Shown here: positions 41,133 to 46,021 of the stretch, piece after piece
Layout of the letters: every line of letters starts with the position of its first letter
How positions within the stretch are numbered: position 1 is the first letter of the stretch
NCBI GenBank assembly: GCA_001825675.1
Contig: MHYA01000039.1
Span: 1 to 46,021 of the forward strand
From: Planctomycetes bacterium GWF2_42_9
Lineage (GTDB): Bacteria > Planctomycetota > Phycisphaerae > Sedimentisphaerales > UBA12454
DNA: 46,021 bases
Direction of reading: 5' to 3'
Notes under the pieces: generated by a model
Database searches by the model: none
What the model was told of the DNA's origin: nothing
The model's input: the letters and a program-made list of their open reading frames with translations, nothing else
Made by a program: the position numbers and the translations under genes

Positions 41133-43202
41133 ATGAATTTACATTTGATCGATTGGGTTATAATTACAGGCATGTTTGTTTTTTTTGTTGCTGCTGCAAT
41201 TGCAACAAAACAATATAATAAAACTGTTTCAGATTTTTTGGCAGCAAATCGTTGCGCTGGACGTTATATGCTAACTAACGCCGAAGGTGCTGCAGGTCTG
41301 GGAGTAGTTACGATAGTAGCATTATGGGAGGTTTATTACAAAACCGGTTTTAGTGGCCTATGGTGGGATGCAATGCTAATACCGATTAGTCTAATTCTTG
41401 CTCTTTCAGGATGGATCACCTACCGCTATCGCCAAACCAATGCCATGACAATGGCGCAATTTTTCCAGATGCGGTATAGTCGCAAGTTTCGTATCTTCAG
41501 CGGTATCCTTGCCTGGGTGTCAGGCGTCATCAACTTTGGAATTGCCCCTGCTGTTACTGCAAGATGTCTTATTTATTTTTGCGGTATTCCTGTCTATACA
41601 ACTAACATTGGCTGGTGCGAAATAGACTTAACCTTGGCAGTGGTTATGTTTGTTATGCTGGCTATAACACTAACAGTCATTTTTACAGGCGGACAAATAG
41701 CCCTGCTTATAACAGACTTTATTCAAAGCCAGATATTCTATATCGCAGCTTTAATAGTTTTAGCCGTATTGTTGGCAGAAATTGGATGGGGAGATGTTAT
41801 CGAAACGCTAAAAAAAGCGCCACAGGAACAATCCATGCTTAATCCTTTCAAACAGCAAAATCTGGAAGATTTTAACGTCTGGTATTTTTTAATGGTTGGC
41901 TTCATCAATGTTTATGCTTATCGAGCATGGCAAGGTACCCAAGGATTTAACTGTTCCGCCAAAAGTCCTCATGAAGCAAGGATGGCGGGTATTCTCGGCG
42001 GCTTACGATGGCAGACTATTTACTTATTGTTCTGGCTGTGTATTCCGATTTGTGTATATGTAGTTTTTAATAATTCTAAATTTGCTGGACTCTCACATAG
42101 TATTCAAAATACGCTGGACGGTATACCTGATCATAATCTACAAGAACAGATGCGAGTTTCTGTTGGACTAGTAAAATTATTGCCTGTCGGCTTACTCGGG
42201 CTTGTTACGATAGCGTTTGTAGGCGCAGCGATTTCTTCATGCAGTTCCTATTTACATTCTTGGGGCTCTATATTTATTCAGGACGTAGTAATGCCATTCC
42301 GCAAGAGGCCATTGGGCCTTAAACAACACATAAAATGGTTGCGTCTCTCAATTTTCGGTGTAACAGTTTTTGTCTGGATATTCAGCATGCTATTCCCAAT
42401 CAAGGAATACGTTATGATGTTCTTCATGATTACCGCCACAATTTATCTTGGCGGAGCTGGTGCGGTAATTATCGGCGGTCTATATTGGAAACGCGGTACA
42501 ACAGCAGGAGCATGGACAGGCATGATTGTAGGCTGCATTTTATCAGTAACAGGAATAGTATTAGTCAATCTCTTTTGGCCAAATATTTTGCCTTCAATCA
42601 AAGAATCTTACCCGGATATCAGGTGGCTGCAAAATCTTCCAGGGAAACTCCCTTTCAACAGTATGCACATATCGTTTTTTTCAGCAATTGTAGCTAGTTG
42701 TTCGTATGTAATTGTTTCATTATTTAGCAAGCCAGATCCAGATTTCGATATGGACCGAATGTTGCACCGCGGTAAGTATGCTTTAAAAACTAATGAACAT
42801 CATGAAGTGTCAGGTAAACCAAATTTAGTCCTTAAAATGTTAGGTATTGGCCAGGAGTTTACCAAAGGCGACAAATTTATTTATTTCTTTGTAACCGCTT
42901 TTCAATTATTTTGGTTTATTACGTTTGTTATTGGTACGATTTTTTACTCAATATATGGTGCTTCCGATGATACTTGGGCGAATTGGTGGTTGTTCAGGAT
43001 GTCCCTATCGGTAATCGTGGCCATAATCACATTTATATGGTTTTTCTGGGGCGGAACAAAGGATTCTGTAGATTTATTTCGCACCCTCAAAACTGCCCAA
43101 AGGAATATACTTGATGATGGTTCCGTTGTGGGGCATGACAATGCTGCCGATAACAATACCCTCTCCATGGAACAAGAAAAAGAAAAACAACGAGTAAACT
43201 AA
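41133..43202 (+). CDS. Sodium:solute symporter (SSS family), long form
   Basis: About 689 residues from the ATG at 41133, chosen because TM1 (WVIITGMFVFFVAAAIATK) follows directly; in-frame codons upstream (41094, 41106) would add a polar extension. It has about 13 SSS-core helices with DFLAANRCAGRYMLTNAEGAAG near the N-terminus, then a polar segment and two further C-terminal helices (about 600-665). Sodium-coupled uptake of the sugar handled by this locus is the likely role. The leader from 40956 to 41132 shows no further clear motif. Downstream are the GHL6-type glycosidase (26-bp gap) and the PMI-like gene. Confidence 0.86.
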   Translation: MNLHLIDWVIITGMFVFFVAAAIATKQYNKTVSDFLAANRCAGRYMLTNAEGAAGLGVVTIVALWEVYYKTGFSGLWWDAMLIPISLILALSGWITYRYRQTNAMTMAQFFQMRYSRKFRIFSGILAWVSGVINFGIAPAVTARCLIYFCGIPVYTTNIGWCEIDLTLAVVMFVMLAITLTVIFTGGQIALLITDFIQSQIFYIAALIVLAVLLAEIGWGDVIETLKKAPQEQSMLNPFKQQNLEDFNVWYFLMVGFINVYAYRAWQGTQGFNCSAKSPHEARMAGILGGLRWQTIYLLFWLCIPICVYVVFNNSKFAGLSHSIQNTLDGIPDHNLQEQMRVSVGLVKLLPVGLLGLVTIAFVGAAISSCSSYLHSWGSIFIQDVVMPFRKRPLGLKQHIKWLRLSIFGVTVFVWIFSMLFPIKEYVMMFFMITATIYLGGAGAVIIGGLYWKRGTTAGAWTGMIVGCILSVTGIVLVNLFWPNILPSIKESYPDIRWLQNLPGKLPFNSMHISFFSAIVASCSYVIVSLFSKPDPDFDMDRMLHRGKYALKTNEHHEVSGKPNLVLKMLGIGQEFTKGDKFIYFFVTAFQLFWFITFVIGTIFYSIYGASDDTWANWWLFRMSLSVIVAIITFIWFFWGGTKDSVDLFRTLKTAQRNILDDGSVVGHDNAADNNTLSMEQEKEKQRVN

Positions 43203-43228
43203 CCTCATCTAACTAAAAAGAGCTTAAA

Positions 43229-45295
43229 ATGACTCAATGGTTTGAAAATTCATATTTCCGTCTATTAATAGACAACCATATTTCGGAAGCAACGACATCC
43301 TTAATGTCACAGTTTGATCCTGCCAATTATGTATCAATGGTTAAAAAAGCAGGTGCTGATTCTGCTATGGTTTATTCTTGTGATCATAATGGAAACTGCT
43401 ACTATCCAACTAAAGCAGGTCATATGCACAAAAATCTTGGTGGGAGAGATATATTTGGGCAAACAATCACTTTATTGCGAAAAGAAAACATAATTCCTAT
43501 TGCTTATTATACTTGGGTATTTCACAATCATTCAGCTAAATCACATCCCCAATGGCGGATGCTTGGTCCGACAGGCAAACAGCATGATGGCCGTTATTGG
43601 TACAGTTGTCCAAATAATTATGAATATATGGATTTCACTAAAAAACAAATTGGTGAAGTTATTGAATACAACATAGATGGGATATATGTGGATATGACTT
43701 TCTGGCCTCTTGTCTGCGTCTGCCCATCATGTAGAACCCGCTACTTAAAAGAAACAAATAAAGAAATTCCAACCAATATTAATTGGACGAATCCAGAATG
43801 GATTTGTTTTCAGCGTAAACGAGAGGATTGGCTAACCAGTTTCGCCAAAGAAATAACTTCATTCATAAAAACAAAAAAAACAAGTCTAACTGTTTCGCAC
43901 CAGTTTTCCCCTGTGATGGGAGGATGGCGTTTTGGCCTGAACACTTCTTTTCCCCAGGCATCTGACTATACTTCCGCAGATTTCTATGGCGGCAGAGATC
44001 AACAACGGCTGGGCACCAAGATTATGGCAGAGTTCTCTCAAAAAAAGCCTTATGAATTTATGACATCGCGATGTATTAACCTTCATGATCACACATCTTC
44101 AAAATCAAAGGAAGAACTAATGTGCGAATCTGCCACGACATTAGCCAATGGCGGAGCTTGTTTTTTTATAGATGCTATTAACCCGGATGGCACATTATCA
44201 GAAACATTTTACAACTTACTTGAAGAAGTGAATTTTAATATCAAACCTTTTAAAAACAAAATTGCTGAACTCAAACCCATTTTATTGGCTGACACCGGCT
44301 TATACTTTTCGATGCAATCATTTGTTGATGAGAATTTAAATGGATGCGATTTAAGCAGAGTAAACAGTGGAATTAACAATAATATGAATCCATTGACAGA
44401 AATTCGCAACATTCAAGAACTCACAGGAACTTCCATAATACTTAATCAAACCCAAAACCCATATAAGATAATAACTGAACAGTCAGATTTAAACGAATTT
44501 AAAAGTATTATCATTAACAATGCTTTATTTATGTCTAAAAATGAAGCAAACAAGATACGTAGTTTTGTTAAAAATGGCGGCACTCTAATCGCAACAGGAA
44601 TGACTTCTTTTTATGATATTGATGGGCAAACATCAGGAAATTTTGAATTAAAGGATGTTTTTGGAATTTCATATAGCGGCCAAAAAACTAAAAATGTAAA
44701 TTATCTGGTAAGTTGTGATTCTGGAAACATTTTTTTGTGCGACAAAGCCGCTCCTTTTGTTAACGCAACATCTGCTAATATTATTGGATATGTTGCGGAA
44801 CCAGACTTTGAGCCTTATAATGAAAGTCAATTTACTTCTATTCATAGCAACCCTCCTGCTCAACCAACAAAATATGCCGGGCTAACTGTTAATAACTTTG
44901 GTAAAGGAAGATGTATTTACCTATATTCATCACTATTGGCTTTACAACAAGATGCCCAGCAATCATTTGGAAGAGAACTTTTTAAGAAATTTATAGGGTC
45001 AAATATTATAGTCTCCAATAACACACCAATGTGTGTAGAAACAACCATTTTAAAAAGCACAATCGATAAAACACAATTGCTTTGTTATGTAAATTACCAA
45101 AGAGAATTGCCAAATCTTCCTGTCCAAAATATAAAAACTACTATCAGAATGCCGGAGAACACAGCACCAAGGTCCTGCAAAACTGTTTCTAATAATAAAC
45201 CAATTGACTTTCTCTTTGAAAACGGAAATCTCCGCGTTGAGTTGCCATCATTAAACACTATTGAAATCATAGAAATTAAATTATCGGAGGAATAG
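43229..45295 (+). CDS. Cytoplasmic GHL6-type glycosidase with GATase-like domain
   Basis: A 688-residue protein without signal peptide. The N-terminal TIM barrel resembles hypothetical glycosyl hydrolase 6 and GH29/GH42-like enzymes: SMVKKAGADSAMVYSCDHNG, PIAYYTWVFHNHS, and IDGIYVDMTFW with a likely catalytic D155. A Cys cluster CVCPSC (163-168) just after may bind metal. The middle part (about 345-580; IIINNALFMSKNEANKIRSFVKNGGTLIATG) resembles the beta-galactosidase trimerisation (GATase-like) domain, and a small beta-domain ends the chain. It lies between a symporter and a PMI-like gene, so it probably splits an imported oligosaccharide or glycoside inside the cell. Confidence 0.72.
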   Translation: MTQWFENSYFRLLIDNHISEATTSLMSQFDPANYVSMVKKAGADSAMVYSCDHNGNCYYPTKAGHMHKNLGGRDIFGQTITLLRKENIIPIAYYTWVFHNHSAKSHPQWRMLGPTGKQHDGRYWYSCPNNYEYMDFTKKQIGEVIEYNIDGIYVDMTFWPLVCVCPSCRTRYLKETNKEIPTNINWTNPEWICFQRKREDWLTSFAKEITSFIKTKKTSLTVSHQFSPVMGGWRFGLNTSFPQASDYTSADFYGGRDQQRLGTKIMAEFSQKKPYEFMTSRCINLHDHTSSKSKEELMCESATTLANGGACFFIDAINPDGTLSETFYNLLEEVNFNIKPFKNKIAELKPILLADTGLYFSMQSFVDENLNGCDLSRVNSGINNNMNPLTEIRNIQELTGTSIILNQTQNPYKIITEQSDLNEFKSIIINNALFMSKNEANKIRSFVKNGGTLIATGMTSFYDIDGQTSGNFELKDVFGISYSGQKTKNVNYLVSCDSGNIFLCDKAAPFVNATSANIIGYVAEPDFEPYNESQFTSIHSNPPAQPTKYAGLTVNNFGKGRCIYLYSSLLALQQDAQQSFGRELFKKFIGSNIIVSNNTPMCVETTILKSTIDKTQLLCYVNYQRELPNLPVQNIKTTIRMPENTAPRSCKTVSNNKPIDFLFENGNLRVELPSLNTIEIIEIKLSEE

Positions 45296-46021
45296 ATGAG
45301 TGTAAAGAAGATTTGCCAAAAAGCGTTGGATCAAGGACAAGGCATACTGCGTTTGGCTCCAACATGGGTACCACGTTCGTTTTGCATTCCCGGTCGCAGA
45401 ATTAAGCTGCACCCGGATGACTATTATGCTCTTGGCAGCATCCGCGGCGGAATAGACGAGCGGTGGTTCTCATCAACTACACCAGCAGATAACGGCCCCT
45501 TGACAAGTCCCAATGAAGGTTTAAGTTTTGTAGTTTTTGAGGATGGTACAAAAACTGAACAAATTCTTCTACGCGATGTCATTTCCGAATTAAAAGATCA
45601 ATTAATTGGAAAGCGCATTTGGGACGAACATCAAAGATGGCCAATGTACTCTAAATTCTTTGACAACAAAGGTCCATTGCCCCATCACATTCACCATAAT
45701 GATGTTTTTGCACAATTAACAGGACAGCTTGGGAAACCAGAAGCATATTATTTCCCACCACAACTCAATAATTATGGGGGAGATTTCCCCTTTACATTTT
45801 TTGGATTGGAACCCGGTACAACGCAATCTCAAGTACGTCAATGTTTAATTGATTTTGTAAAAGGTGATAATAAAATTACAAATATTTCAAAGGCGTACCA
45901 GTTATCTGTAAGCACAGGTTGGGATGTTCCGCCCGGCCTATTGCATGCCCCCGGGAGTTTGTGCACATATGAACCTCAAAAGGCATCTGATGTATTTGCC
46001 ATGTATCAATCTATTTCAGGC
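45296..46021 (+). CDS. Mannose-6-phosphate-isomerase-like cupin protein, 3' end cut by the window
   Basis: An open frame of 242 codons begins at ATG 45296, one base after the previous stop, with GGAGGA inside the preceding gene end. It starts MSVKKICQKALDQGQGILRL and runs off the window without a stop. PLPHHIHHNDVFAQ (near residue 130) followed by GKPEAYYF resembles the metal-binding His and Glu of type I phosphomannose isomerases and related cupins, and WDVPPGLLHAPGSLCTYEPQ gives the later His. It probably isomerises or binds a sugar or sugar phosphate made by the neighbouring glycosidase. Confidence 0.7.
   Translation, partial: MSVKKICQKALDQGQGILRLAPTWVPRSFCIPGRRIKLHPDDYYALGSIRGGIDERWFSSTTPADNGPLTSPNEGLSFVVFEDGTKTEQILLRDVISELKDQLIGKRIWDEHQRWPMYSKFFDNKGPLPHHIHHNDVFAQLTGQLGKPEAYYFPPQLNNYGGDFPFTFFGLEPGTTQSQVRQCLIDFVKGDNKITNISKAYQLSVSTGWDVPPGLLHAPGSLCTYEPQKASDVFAMYQSISG

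Noticed and set aside
4003-46021. SusC/SusD-type polysaccharide utilisation locus
   Set aside because: No TonB-dependent receptor or SusD-like lipoprotein is present; uptake appears to be by SSS symporters.
1-46021. Mobile elements, CRISPR arrays, riboswitches and tRNA genes
   Set aside because: No transposase, regularly spaced repeats, recognisable riboswitch core or cloverleaf was found on reading both strands; short structured RNAs could still be missed by eye.

Overview
The window looks like chromosomal DNA from an anaerobic, polysaccharide-degrading planctomycete, probably of the Phycisphaerae/Sedimentisphaerales type. That placement is an inference from several features seen together: a PEP-CTERM sorting tail, type I dockerin tails, a planctomycete-style pseudopilin N-terminus, LacI-controlled glycoside hydrolase clusters, tandem uroporphyrinogen-decarboxylase-like proteins, and an anaerobe-type NifX/DUF5320/sigma-54 cluster. 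The sequence is AT-rich. I see no rRNA, tRNA, IS element, phage gene or CRISPR array.

Region 1 (1-3706, minus strand) is a sigma-54-controlled metal-cofactor cluster. A PAS-AAA+-Fis enhancer-binding protein lies upstream of two NifX/NifB-domain proteins, a DUF89 protein, a CGGC-domain protein and the first codons of a DUF5320-type protein cut by the window edge. The gap between regulator and NifX holds a -24/-12 promoter and two matching 15-bp palindromes 33 bp apart.

Region 2 (about 4000-32862) is a large glycan-use locus. Seven copies of a 16-bp pseudopalindrome close to GTTGAANCGNTTCAAC lie in six promoter regions: a dockerin protein, a PEP-CTERM protein, a LacI regulator followed by two GH84-like enzymes and a sodium:solute symporter, a pseudopilin, a three-module lyase with a downstream LamG-dockerin protein, and a GH38-like protein. 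The LacI gene carries the same site, so it probably regulates itself and the set. One domain of about 230 residues occurs four times in three of these proteins. Inside the region, without the site, are a beta-propeller gene preceded by a short signal-like leader ORF, a DeoR/deoxyhypusine-synthase-like/PfkB-HAD operon, and three UroD-like genes.

Region 3 (32869-46021) is a second catabolic locus under a different LacI regulator, with a perfect 14-bp operator candidate GGTTACCGGTAACC in the divergent promoter region. The minus-strand operon encodes Gfo/Idh/MocA oxidoreductase, amidohydrolase (frameshifted), DegT aminotransferase, a second Gfo/Idh/MocA oxidoreductase, an enolase-superfamily enzyme and a neutral-ceramidase-like protein. 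The plus strand encodes the regulator, then a long SSS symporter, a GHL6-type glycosidase and a PMI-like cupin cut by the window end. The substrate cannot be read from sequence; an amino- or keto-sugar or a cyclitol is a reasonable guess.

The strongest leads are the LacI operator network, the repeated undescribed domain, the GH38 protein lacking its nucleophile Asp, the three-module lyase, the sigma-54/NifX cluster with a near-leaderless start, and two places where one base decides the reading frame.
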